Shown one piece after another: positions 16,763 to 24,975 of a DNA stretch of 50,085 bases. A model generated the notes under the pieces. The model did no database searches, was not told the origin of the DNA, and saw nothing but the letters and a program-made list of their open reading frames with translations. Within the stretch, counting starts at the first letter, position 1. Each line of letters opens with the position of its first letter. The position numbers and the translations under genes are program-made. Source of the stretch: Acidimicrobiaceae bacterium (GTDB lineage: Bacteria > Actinomycetota > Acidimicrobiia > Acidimicrobiales > Acidimicrobiaceae); NCBI GenBank assembly GCA_013044385.1, contig JABEUN010000060.1, forward strand, positions 1 to 50,085, written 5' to 3'.

Positions 16763-17232
16763 TGGCGCTCGAGATCACGATCTCGATTCAGATTCCTGCC
16801 CCTGCGGAACTGACTTGGTCGTACCTAGCTCTGATCTCCGACCATGTGAATTGGATGCTGGACGCTGTGAGCATAGATTTCGACAGTCCACAGCAGTCTG
16901 GCCCCGGCACCAAATTCGTCTGCGCTACAAGGGTAGGACCTTTTCGCCTCAAGGACCGGATGACTGTAACGGACTGGCAAGAGGGTAAGTCGATTTCAAT
17001 TGCCCACAAAGGGCTAGTAACCGGAACGGGTGTGCTGGCACAACTCAGACTGGGAGAACTCCTTACCGAAGTCACTTGGTCTGAAAAACTTGTGTTCGGT
17101 TGGCTATATGGTGGCAGAGCAGGGGAATTGTTAGCCGGCACTGTCCTAAGACGCATATGGCGCCGAAATCTTCGGCAACTCAGCGACCGTATCCTCAAAG
17201 ACCCCCTCGGGCACAAAGGCTCTCTTGCATAA
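16762..17232 (+). CDS. SRPBCC (START/Bet v1-like) family protein
   Basis: 156 residues with the pattern of polyketide-cyclase/dehydrase-like SRPBCC proteins: an N-terminal strand ITISIQIPAPAELTWSYL, the helix plus W after LISDHVNWM, a GPGTKF strand turn and a long C-terminal helix rich in Arg. The fold binds hydrophobic ligands in a helix-grip cavity. The specific role is unknown. It is translationally coupled to galT, but a link to galactose metabolism is not implied by the fold. Confidence 0.7.
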   Translation: MALEITISIQIPAPAELTWSYLALISDHVNWMLDAVSIDFDSPQQSGPGTKFVCATRVGPFRLKDRMTVTDWQEGKSISIAHKGLVTGTGVLAQLRLGELLTEVTWSEKLVFGWLYGGRAGELLAGTVLRRIWRRNLRQLSDRILKDPLGHKGSLA

Positions 17233-17274
17233 CTACCAGCATTCAGAAGCTGTCACATAGTTCCCCCTTTGACC

Positions 17275-17280
17275 TAGAAT
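17275..17280 (+). promoter_or_regulatory. Candidate -10 element before the hydrolase gene
   Basis: TAGAAT (17275-17280) fits TANNNT and ends only four bases before ATG 17285 and seven before the second in-frame ATG 17288. There is no Shine-Dalgarno sequence. This suggests a leaderless transcript starting at or near 17288. A TGTCAC at about 17251-17256 could act as a -35. Confidence 0.35.
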
Positions 17281-17284
17281 CTCC

Positions 17285-18196
17285 ATGATGAATAGATCTG
17301 GACTAGTTCGATTTGGGGAATTCGAGACGTGGTTCGGCATCTACGGATCCGTCGAGAGGTCCTTGGACTTGGGTTATGCACCTCTGGTTGTCCTCCATGG
17401 CGGTCCCGGTGCCACCCACGACTACCTGCTAGACCTAGCTGCCCTTTCAAGTTGCGGACGTGCGGTAATCTTCTACGACCAGCTTGGAAACGGAAACTCA
17501 ACGCACCTTCGGGATGCCCCAGTCGACTTCTGGACTATGGACCTCTTCAAGGAGGAGCTGAACAGTCTGGTAAAGGAGCTCGGCGTCGCTGATCGCTACC
17601 ACGTCCTCGGACAATCATGGGGGGGATTTCTCGCCCAGGAGCACGCAATCGAGCGGCCGCTCGGTCTCAGGTCGGTCGTCCTATCGAACACTGCGGCATC
17701 GTTCCCCGACTTCATCGCAGAGTGCAACAAGCTCCGTCAAAAGTTGCCGACCGAAGTTGAGTCGACCCTCCGGAAACACGAGGCAGAGGGGACTACGGAT
17801 TCGGCTGAATACGTCGAGGCATGCGAAGTATTTTACCGTCGACACCTCCTCAGACTTGACGAATGGCCAGCACACGTAGCGCACTCCTTCGCCCTGATCG
17901 ACGCTGATCCGACTGTGTATCACACGATGAACGGGCCGTCCGAATTTCACGTTATCGGAACCGCCAAGAATTGGACTTCTGTCGGGCGCTTGGCGAGGAT
18001 CAATGTTCCGACTCTGGTGATATCTGGCGAGTTCGACGAGGCCACACCGGCACTTCAGGAGACCCTTGTATCGGGGATAAGTGGTTCTGAACAGATACTC
18101 CTCAAGAACACCTCCCACTTGGCCTTCGTAGAGGATCCGGGATCTTACATGGCGGCAGTCGCCACCTTTTTGGCCAAGGCCGACCACTACAGTTGA
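17285..18196 (+). CDS. Alpha/beta hydrolase, proline iminopeptidase-like
   Basis: 303 residues. Alpha/beta fold with the oxyanion motif HGGPGATHDY, the YDQLGNGNST segment typical of proline-specific peptidases (family S33), nucleophile elbow GQSWGG, acid in ISGEFDEATP and histidine in TSHLAFVEDP. It probably releases N-terminal proline or a related residue from short peptides in the cytoplasm, but other S33 substrates are possible. No signal peptide. Two ATG codons in tandem start the frame, and no ribosome-binding site is visible. Confidence 0.85.
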   Translation: MMNRSGLVRFGEFETWFGIYGSVERSLDLGYAPLVVLHGGPGATHDYLLDLAALSSCGRAVIFYDQLGNGNSTHLRDAPVDFWTMDLFKEELNSLVKELGVADRYHVLGQSWGGFLAQEHAIERPLGLRSVVLSNTAASFPDFIAECNKLRQKLPTEVESTLRKHEAEGTTDSAEYVEACEVFYRRHLLRLDEWPAHVAHSFALIDADPTVYHTMNGPSEFHVIGTAKNWTSVGRLARINVPTLVISGEFDEATPALQETLVSGISGSEQILLKNTSHLAFVEDPGSYMAAVATFLAKADHYS

Positions 18197-18229
18197 GCAG
18201 TTCGCCTACCTCTACAGCTGTAGCCTTCC

Positions 18230-19465
18230 TTGATTGAGTTCGAGGGCGCCTCCGTCATAGTCACGAGGAGGGTCGATGAAGCACTGGAGTTTCTGCTGCT
18301 TCATCGCGTCGGCTACCCAAAAGACTCATCCGACTGGTCCTGGACACCCACCGGTGGTGCCCGAGAGCGGAACGAGACGCCGCTAGCGTGTGCAGTTCGC
18401 GAACTCACCGAGGAGAGCGGCCTGGTGGCGGATCGTGCACCGACGCTCGTCCACTCGGCACCAGGCTGGTACTTCTACCATCTGGAGGTGGATCGACAGT
18501 GTTCAATCCAAATCGACCTGTCCGAGCATGACGAATACCGCTGGTCGAAGCTGGATGAGACCCTTGCACTAGTGAATCCTGCAGTGGTAACTGAGGCTAT
18601 GGCTATTACCTACGCTGCAGCTACTGGCCGGTCACTACACGACTCGACACCGCTTACCGATGTGGGCGCAATACTTTTTGATCTCGACGGGACACTTCTC
18701 AGAAACGATCAGGGGGCAAGCGAGCGGACACGCACGGTTTTGAGTAGGGTCGAAGCGATGGGAATACTCCCGGTTCTTGTCACGGCCCGACCTCCGCTCG
18801 CCCTAGATTCGGCTGTCAGGGAGATAGGAATTGCACCACTGGCGGTCTGCCTCAACGGTGCCATGGTCTTTGACTGCGCTCGGGGCGAGGTCGTGAGTGA
18901 GGCCGTGATGGATCCCGCCACGGTCCGCGAGGTAATCGCCGTCATTAGACACCAAATTCCGGACACCGTCCTAGGTGTCTACTCCGGGCTGGGCATGAAA
19001 CGCGACGCCGGATTCAGGCCCTCCTGGCCAGAGCCTCCACAAACGCAGGTCCTAGCCATGTCCGGATACAGCGGTAAATCTGCAACTACACTGCTGGCAA
19101 GAAATCCGGCATTCACCCCAGCGGCCTTCTTGGAGCGCTTGAACGAGACGGTCGGCGATCTGGTGAACGTGACTACTTCATCAAGGACGGGACTGGTGGA
19201 GATGACCAGTAATGGCGTTGGCAAGGCCGAGACGGCGTTTGAGATCACGGCAAACCACGGGATATCACCGATCCAGACCCTCGCCTTCGGAGATATGCCG
19301 ACCGACTACGATATGATAAGACGTGCAGGCTATGGAGTGGCTGTCGCAAACGCCCACCCCAGCGTCTTAGAAGTATGCGACCTCGTAACGCTGTCAAACG
19401 AGTCAGACGGAGTCGCGTTTGCCCTAGAGTGCCTGATTCCCAAGTTGACTCAGGAGACTGAGTAG
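18230..19465 (+). CDS. Nudix hydrolase fused to a Cof-type HAD phosphatase
   Basis: 411 residues with two domains. Residues 1-135 form a Nudix domain with an intact Nudix box (G43, E49, R57, E58, E61, E62, G64) ending in ELTEESGL. Residues 145-405 form a HAD IIB (Cof) phosphatase with FDLDGT (D151, D153), VTARPP, and the late [10 protein letters not shown] acidic motif. A plausible scheme is that the Nudix half splits a nucleoside diphosphate derivative and the HAD half removes a phosphate from the product; this is inference. TTG 18230 is the first start after an in-frame stop. Its 3' end overlaps the convergent MCP gene by 16 bp. Confidence 0.85.
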   Translation: MIEFEGASVIVTRRVDEALEFLLLHRVGYPKDSSDWSWTPTGGARERNETPLACAVRELTEESGLVADRAPTLVHSAPGWYFYHLEVDRQCSIQIDLSEHDEYRWSKLDETLALVNPAVVTEAMAITYAAATGRSLHDSTPLTDVGAILFDLDGTLLRNDQGASERTRTVLSRVEAMGILPVLVTARPPLALDSAVREIGIAPLAVCLNGAMVFDCARGEVVSEAVMDPATVREVIAVIRHQIPDTVLGVYSGLGMKRDAGFRPSWPEPPQTQVLAMSGYSGKSATTLLARNPAFTPAAFLERLNETVGDLVNVTTSSRTGLVEMTSNGVGKAETAFEITANHGISPIQTLAFGDMPTDYDMIRRAGYGVAVANAHPSVLEVCDLVTLSNESDGVAFALECLIPKLTQETE

Positions 19466-20919
19466 GCCACCCGCAAAGCGCCCCAGTGTCTCCCATTCAC
19501 CCAGATTGGCGCTGACACATCCTTCATCATCACGAACGTGCCCCCACCCATGTCTCGCCTGTAGGTCTGGACATAGAACGGGCGCGTCGACTTCGCCGCA
19601 CCAAGTCCGGTTCTGTCGCCGAAAATCCTCCGGTTGCGGCAGTTGGCGTTGTTCCAGACGGGGTCACTTCCCTGCGGCTTCGAAAACTTCAGATTATGGG
19701 TAGGGAGGTACCCGTTGAGATCGACTGTGGCAGCAAAAACTATCCTGTCGGAAGAGTTAAGGATCGCCTCTTGAATCGGTGGGAGGAGCTCGTCAGTCAA
19801 CCTGGTGAATTTGGTCATGTGCTGGACTGGATCCGAACCTGGTATCGGTACATAGTCTTCGTCGAATAGGTATGATTCGGATATCTTTCCACTACGCACT
19901 GCCTGCTCAAACCGCTCGCTGATCTCAGCTGCACCCTGCGTCGCAAGCGCAACATATTGCGTATCGGGCGTCTCGACACCCGACAGAACTGCCTGGGTAA
20001 TGAGGTTTTCCGACAGCGAGGTGAGTTCTCCCACTTCGGTTGTGACGGCAACTAATTTCTGAGCATTTGCTGTAAGTCCGTTCGACAAAGCCGAGAATGA
20101 GGACCTCGCCTCTGATGAATTCGACGCTGTAGTCTCGCTGAATTCCGCCACCCGGTGCAATCTGGAGGTAAGCTCATCGACTTGGGATTTGACACTCTGC
20201 ACCGATGCGAGAATCTTCGACGATGAATCCTGCGCCTCACTTGCGCGCTCCTGCGCTACCTGAGAGGAGTCCCCGAGAAGCTTCACACTTGAGATCAGCG
20301 GTGAGATCGTCTGGGCTATCACAGAAGCCGCAGCGATGGTCTGATCGGATAGATCCCTTACGGAATCCGCTATTACAACAAAACCAACTCCGTGCTCGCC
20401 GGCCCTCATCGCTTCGATTCTGGCATTCAAGGCAAGGATATGGGTCTGCTGGGCGATCGCATCTATCTTGCCAACTATCCCGGAAATACTGGACATAGCA
20501 GTATTCAGCGTCTGAAGTTCAATACCGGCTCGTTTGATCCAATCGGCGAGCCCCGTAACATCTATTCTCGATCTCTCTGCGGCACCCTGGGAGGCGGCCA
20601 TCTCGGCATCGACAGTCTCAGCTACACCTAGAAGGGCCTCCGCATCGGCCCTTAGTACAGAATTACCCTCAGAGATTGCGTCGGTACTCGACGACAGCTC
20701 GGCAAAAAGGGCGGTTTGACCAGTGACATCACGGCTGATCTCATCTATAACCCCGCCGACCTTGGCCAGGTGAATCCCCAACTTGCCGACAGATTCAGCG
20801 ATCTCGCCTACCGCACCCTGATTATCGAACCCATTCTGTTTGGGTCCGCCGGAACGGGCCGACCCAAACACACCTCGTCTACGTGTTACCGTGTCAACCT
20901 TACCCATTCGAACCAACAC
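19450..20919 (-). CDS. Soluble methyl-accepting chemotaxis-like protein with C-terminal sensor domain
   Basis: 489 residues, no membrane helix. Residues ~35-320 are an MCP signalling coiled coil, with the hairpin tip [18 protein letters not shown] followed by [20 protein letters not shown] (about 152-191). The tip region that binds CheA/CheW is well kept. The C-terminal ~160 residues contain [37 protein letters not shown] and [18 protein letters not shown]. That is a sensor-like module I associate with alphaproteobacterial MCPs whose signalling domain comes first. No che or flagellar genes lie in the window. Start GTG 20919 or ATG 20907 cannot be settled. It may have arrived by horizontal transfer. 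Confidence 0.85.
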   Translation of the reverse strand: MLVRMGKVDTVTRRRGVFGSARSGGPKQNGFDNQGAVGEIAESVGKLGIHLAKVGGVIDEISRDVTGQTALFAELSSSTDAISEGNSVLRADAEALLGVAETVDAEMAASQGAAERSRIDVTGLADWIKRAGIELQTLNTAMSSISGIVGKIDAIAQQTHILALNARIEAMRAGEHGVGFVVIADSVRDLSDQTIAAASVIAQTISPLISSVKLLGDSSQVAQERASEAQDSSSKILASVQSVKSQVDELTSRLHRVAEFSETTASNSSEARSSFSALSNGLTANAQKLVAVTTEVGELTSLSENLITQAVLSGVETPDTQYVALATQGAAEISERFEQAVRSGKISESYLFDEDYVPIPGSDPVQHMTKFTRLTDELLPPIQEAILNSSDRIVFAATVDLNGYLPTHNLKFSKPQGSDPVWNNANCRNRRIFGDRTGLGAAKSTRPFYVQTYRRDMGGGTFVMMKDVSAPIWVNGRHWGALRVAYSVS

Positions 20920-21003
20920 CGTCCTTGCCCAGCGCTATGAGCTCAAGCTCCGATGGAACAGTTTCGGACGGTCTAGCCTCGTTCTTGAGAGATATGAATT
21001 ACA

Positions 21004-21780
21004 TCATCGACCCGAAAATTTTGCCTTGCCGGGGCCGTTCTCGAAGAAGGAGCGAACGCCCGTGACCGCATCTTCTGTAGTGAAGACCTCCGCAAATAGT
21101 CGCCTTTCGAGCCCCATCCCATGGTGAAGTGAGTCTGCGAGACCCACGTCTATCGCCCTCTTGGCGAACCCTTGGGCTAGGAGTGCGCCCTGTGCGAAAC
21201 TACCTGCCCACTCCAATGCCTGCTCAAACAGGATTTCACGAGGAACGACACGGTCAACAAGGCCAATCCTCTCGGCTTCCTCAGATCCAACCTGTCGACC
21301 TGACAGAATCAGGTCTTTGGCTCGGGATACCCCTATCAGCCTCGGTAGTCGCTGCGTTCCCCCGCCTCCCGGGATGATACCGAGAAGAATCTCGGGCTGG
21401 CCGAACTTTGCTCCTTCGGCAGCCATTCGGAAATCACATGCGAGCGCAAGTTCGCACCCTCCTCCGAGGGCAAAACCCGAAACTGCAGCAATGGTAACCC
21501 TGGGTATGGCCGCTATCGCGTCCAGCGCCTCATGGAATAGCCCACCTAATGACAGAGCCTCTGTTGCACCCTTGAATTCAGCTATTTCCGCGCCGGCTGC
21601 AAAGATGCGCTCGCCTCCATAGACGACCACCGCACCAGGAGGGTCATCAGATATTCGACGGGCCGCGTCAAGGAGCTCAAGCAGCAGCTGCGACGAGAGT
21701 GCATTCATCTTCGGTCTGTCCAACCTCAAAACTGTGACACCATTGGCCTGAGGCTCGATCCGAACATACTCAGCTTCCAT
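21004..21780 (-). CDS. Enoyl-CoA hydratase/isomerase (crotonase) family protein
   Basis: 258 residues, standard crotonase length. It binds acyl-CoA in the oxyanion hole formed by the FAAGAEIAEF and GFALGGGCELALACDFR segments. The two catalytic glutamates typical of hydratases are present in CELALACD and GQPEILLGIIPGGGGTQRLPR. It probably hydrates trans-2-enoyl-CoA in fatty-acid or branched-chain catabolism. ATG 21780 has GGAGGAG upstream. It lies in a minus-strand run with meaB, a mutase and an acyl-CoA ligase. Confidence 0.9.
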   Translation of the reverse strand: MEAEYVRIEPQANGVTVLRLDRPKMNALSSQLLLELLDAARRISDDPPGAVVVYGGERIFAAGAEIAEFKGATEALSLGGLFHEALDAIAAIPRVTIAAVSGFALGGGCELALACDFRMAAEGAKFGQPEILLGIIPGGGGTQRLPRLIGVSRAKDLILSGRQVGSEEAERIGLVDRVVPREILFEQALEWAGSFAQGALLAQGFAKRAIDVGLADSLHHGMGLERRLFAEVFTTEDAVTGVRSFFENGPGKAKFSGR

Positions 21781-21839
21781 CTCTCCTCCAAATCTAGAAG
21801 TATCGAACTACAAATGTCTACAGTTCAGAAACGACCGAA

Positions 21840-22829
21840 CTAACTTCGCATAGCCTTTTTGTATCTTGCAAAGAGTTCCTCTGCGAAAAGACCAGGATCG
21901 TGCTTGGATACTTCGGCACCAAACTCATCGGGCATCAGCTCCTCGACCTCACGTCTGACCATGTCTACAAGATATTTGCGCACTTCGGCCCGAAACCGTT
22001 CCTCTCTGATAGTAGAGATCTTGCCAGATTCGAAAAGTGACCTCTTGTGGTCTTGGATGGCCGAGTAGATCTCATCCATTCCGCGATCGGTGGTGGCGAC
22101 CGCTTCGAGCACTTGCGGTCTCGGGCCACCCTGCTTCGATAGGTCCAACATGGACTCGATATCTCGCCTTGTCTCCCTTACCCCGTCCCTGTCCGCCTTG
22201 TTGATTACAAAGAGATCGGCGATCTCCATTAGGCCGGCCTTATTGGCCTGAATAGAATCCCCCCAACCGGGGTTGACCACGACCACGGTGGTATCTGCCG
22301 CTCCGGCTATCTCGACCTCCACCTGCCCCACACCGACTGTCTCGATTAGCACTTCGTCAAACCCTGCGACTCCGAGCACTGACGCAGCCTGGGGTACGGC
22401 CTCAGCTAGCCCACCTAGGTGGCCACGGGTGGCCATTGATCGTATGTACACGCCGGGGTCGGTAGCATGGTCGCCCATCCGAATTCGGTCACCCAAGATA
22501 GCTCCACCCGTATACGGCGATGATGGATCGACCGCAAGTATGGCAATCTCCCTGCCATGCGACCTGTATCGATTGATTAGCCGGTCTGTAAGCGTGCTCT
22601 TGCCAGCCCCCGGTGCACCGGTAATTCCGATCAGATAGGGAATTGCACTCTCGGCCGGAATTTCCCCAGAAACCAACTCTCCGATAGCCCTTGCAACCGA
22701 GCGTGCCCCATCTCCACCACGCTCTACTAGAGATATGGTCTTTGCAAGAGCAGTTCGGCTCCCTCCCCTAGCCTCTTTGAGAAGCTCGAGTGCATCTCTA
22801 CGAATTGCCACTTGCGCCTCTCCAGTCAC
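21840..22829 (-). CDS. meaB: Methylmalonyl-CoA mutase-associated GTPase (MeaB/ArgK)
   Basis: 329 residues. G3E-family P-loop GTPase with Walker A GAPGAGKST (71-79), switch segments DPSSPYTGGAILGDR and SMATRGHLGG, the ETVGVGQ Walker B region and the base-recognition motif NKAD. MeaB gates B12 loading and protects methylmalonyl-CoA mutase. The mutase large subunit is encoded 4 kb upstream in the same orientation, separated by murA, an unknown gene and a peptidase. GTG 22829 is the start. Confidence 0.94.
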   Translation of the reverse strand: MTGEAQVAIRRDALELLKEARGGSRTALAKTISLVERGGDGARSVARAIGELVSGEIPAESAIPYLIGITGAPGAGKSTLTDRLINRYRSHGREIAILAVDPSSPYTGGAILGDRIRMGDHATDPGVYIRSMATRGHLGGLAEAVPQAASVLGVAGFDEVLIETVGVGQVEVEIAGAADTTVVVVNPGWGDSIQANKAGLMEIADLFVINKADRDGVRETRRDIESMLDLSKQGGPRPQVLEAVATTDRGMDEIYSAIQDHKRSLFESGKISTIREERFRAEVRKYLVDMVRREVEELMPDEFGAEVSKHDPGLFAEELFARYKKAMRS

Positions 22830-22888
22830 ACCACACCGAAACTCCGGAAACTGATCCTATCCCTCGGCTCCTTATGGGCTGAAATCGA

Positions 22889-24148
22889 TTATGAGTCGAT
22901 CCTCTCCACGTTCGCCCCGAGAGCGGTGAGCTTCTCTTCGAAGCGCTCATAGCCCCGATCAATATGTGAGACACCCGAAACAATCGTCTCACCCTCGGCC
23001 GCCAACCCAGCTATCACTAGAGCAGCTCCCGCACGTATATCCGGGGCCTTCACTTGCGCCCCCGATAGTCGCCCAACACCTCTAACGATCACGTGGTGAC
23101 CTTCGGTCTGGATATTCGCTGCCATTCGTCGCAACTCGTCTATGTATCTGAACCTGCCAGCGAATAGATTCTCGGTCACGATCGAAACACCATCAGCAAC
23201 CGTCAGCATCGCTACCAGAAGCGGCTTGTAGTCGGTGGCTATGCCTGGGTAGGGAAGGGTAGCTATGTCAGATGCAGCGGGCCTGCCATTTGATCTTGCG
23301 AGGATACCTGAAGACGACACGACGAAGTCGACACCCACTCTCTCGAGTTTCCGCATAAGCATCTCCATCTGGTCTCGCCTTGCACCCAGCAGTTCGATCT
23401 CTCCACCTGTTACAGCAAGCGCACACATGAAGGTCGCCGCCTCGACGCGATCGGGGATCACTTCGTGACTGACGCAGTTGAGCGTCTCCGTTCCAACGAC
23501 CCTGATGGTCGAAGTGCCCGCGCCATCGATACGCGCACCCATGCTCTTGAGCATTTCGGCGAGATCGACCACCTCGGGCTCTTTGGCTGCGTTGGTAATA
23601 GTCGTCTCCCCAGACGCCAACGAAGCGGCCATCAAGACGTTGTCTGTCGCAGTATGAGAGGGAAACTCAAGGACTATCTCAGCGCCGACTAGTCGCTCTG
23701 ACCTTCCGGTAACGTACCCATGACTGACCTTGAAATCGGCGCCCATAAGCGACAGGGCATCGAGGTGGATGTCGATCGGACGGTGACCGAAGTCGTCTCC
23801 ACCGGGTAGTGAGACCTGTGCGACACCCGCTCTTGCCACCAATGGACCGAGCACGACAATAGACGCCCTCATCCTGTCTACCAACTCGTATGGCGCTCGC
23901 GGGAGTAGGCCGTCGATTGCTGGTGTAGTGATGACGAGGCGGTTTACGCCCTCCCACTGCACCGAAGAACCCATAGATCGGAGGAGTTCACTCATTATCT
24001 CGACGTCAACGATCTCGGGTACGTTCGATAGATGATGGGTCCCCTCGGCTAACAGGGTCGCCGCCATGAGCTTGAGTGCCGAATTCTTCGCTCCCTGGAT
24101 ATTGACAGACCCACAAAGCGGAGTACCAGAACCGACTATGAGTCGCAC
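22889..24148 (-). CDS. murA: UDP-N-acetylglucosamine 1-carboxyvinyltransferase
   Basis: 419 residues from GTG 24148, which has GGGGAGGT seven bases upstream; the frame extends further but only adds eleven unlikely residues. First committed step of peptidoglycan synthesis: transfers enolpyruvate from PEP to UDP-GlcNAc. NIQGAKNSAL holds the conserved Lys-Asn pair (K21, N22). The loop residue that is Cys in most bacteria is Asp (D118) in LPGGDDFGHRPID, as in Mycobacterium tuberculosis. That change is known to make MurA insensitive to fosfomycin. A perfect TATAAT lies 56-70 bases upstream. Confidence 0.96.
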   Translation of the reverse strand: MRLIVGSGTPLCGSVNIQGAKNSALKLMAATLLAEGTHHLSNVPEIVDVEIMSELLRSMGSSVQWEGVNRLVITTPAIDGLLPRAPYELVDRMRASIVVLGPLVARAGVAQVSLPGGDDFGHRPIDIHLDALSLMGADFKVSHGYVTGRSERLVGAEIVLEFPSHTATDNVLMAASLASGETTITNAAKEPEVVDLAEMLKSMGARIDGAGTSTIRVVGTETLNCVSHEVIPDRVEAATFMCALAVTGGEIELLGARRDQMEMLMRKLERVGVDFVVSSSGILARSNGRPAASDIATLPYPGIATDYKPLLVAMLTVADGVSIVTENLFAGRFRYIDELRRMAANIQTEGHHVIVRGVGRLSGAQVKAPDIRAGAALVIAGLAAEGETIVSGVSHIDRGYERFEEKLTALGANVERIDS

Positions 24149-24210
24149 GATTTTACCTCCCCATTCAGTGAGCACGGCCAATGGGCGGGACCGCTAGCGA
24201 CCAGCTAAGA

Positions 24211-24216
24211 ATTATA
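24211..24216 (-). promoter_or_regulatory. Candidate -10 element for murA
   Basis: On the minus strand TATAAT is preceded by GGGGG and lies about 60 bases before the murA start. No good -35 is seen at 17 bases. It sits in the 133-bp gap downstream of an unrelated gene, a reasonable place for a murA promoter. Confidence 0.4.
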
Positions 24217-24281
24217 CCCCCAAGGAGAGCTTCCGCACCGCACCACAACCAGTTCATCTAGGCACTTGAGCGCGGTTCGGT

Positions 24282-24845
24282 TCAAGCGATAAGTGTCAAC
24301 CTCTCCAAGGCGGCCACCGAACCGGCAAATCCGAGAAGCGTCAGGCTATCTATGCGACCTGGCCCGACGTTTTGATGGAGGGCATGGAGGAGTCTCCTCA
24401 TTCTCACCAGTATTGAACACCAGTAGCGTTCGAAATAGTCGTCGAACCCTGGATCGGTCAAAGTAAGTCTCGAGATCATCGCTTCTCTCGTGGCAAACTG
24501 CAACTCCGATACGAACTTTCGACCAACTCCTTCTAGTTCGTGATCCGCAACATCAACGACTGGCAGCGTGGTAGGGTCCCTACCTTCTGGCGAGAATACT
24601 GAAGTGACCCACCGGATTACCTCACTGAGCTTCATATCCAGCCGGACCAGGTCGATATGGCATGATATGCACCGATACTCCTCCGGGATATCCCTATCTG
24701 CCGCAAGATCCGATGAGATTGACGAACGGGCAAGCGCATCAAGATCAAACACGACGCCATCTGCACGTTCTAGGAAGTAAGTGCCGTCATACTGACGGTC
24801 CAAGACGGATTCGGACTGGAGATTGGTCGCGTAATCGAGAAACAT
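24282..24845 (-). CDS. Conserved-looking protein of unknown function (187 aa)
   Basis: I do not recognise a family. From ATG 24845 (AAGGA five bases upstream; other starts at 24851 and 24893) the protein has 187 residues. It is acidic, with a CISCH cluster near residue 60 (CxxCH, possibly a metal site) and a C-terminal part rich in Leu/Arg helices ending in LLGFAGSVAALERLTL. No signal peptide or membrane span is certain. It lies between murA and an S9 peptidase in the same orientation. Codon use looks like its neighbours. Confidence 0.55.
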   Translation of the reverse strand: MFLDYATNLQSESVLDRQYDGTYFLERADGVVFDLDALARSSISSDLAADRDIPEEYRCISCHIDLVRLDMKLSEVIRWVTSVFSPEGRDPTTLPVVDVADHELEGVGRKFVSELQFATREAMISRLTLTDPGFDDYFERYWCSILVRMRRLLHALHQNVGPGRIDSLTLLGFAGSVAALERLTLIA

Positions 24846-24975
24846 GGTCATCCTTGCCCGCTTGCGTATTCCAGTGATTTGGTGATACGACAATGTAGTG
24901 ACCGAAAAACCCTAGATCAACATAGAGTCTCACACTAAGTGATATTTCTAATAATTCCGGTTCCCAAGCGCCTAT

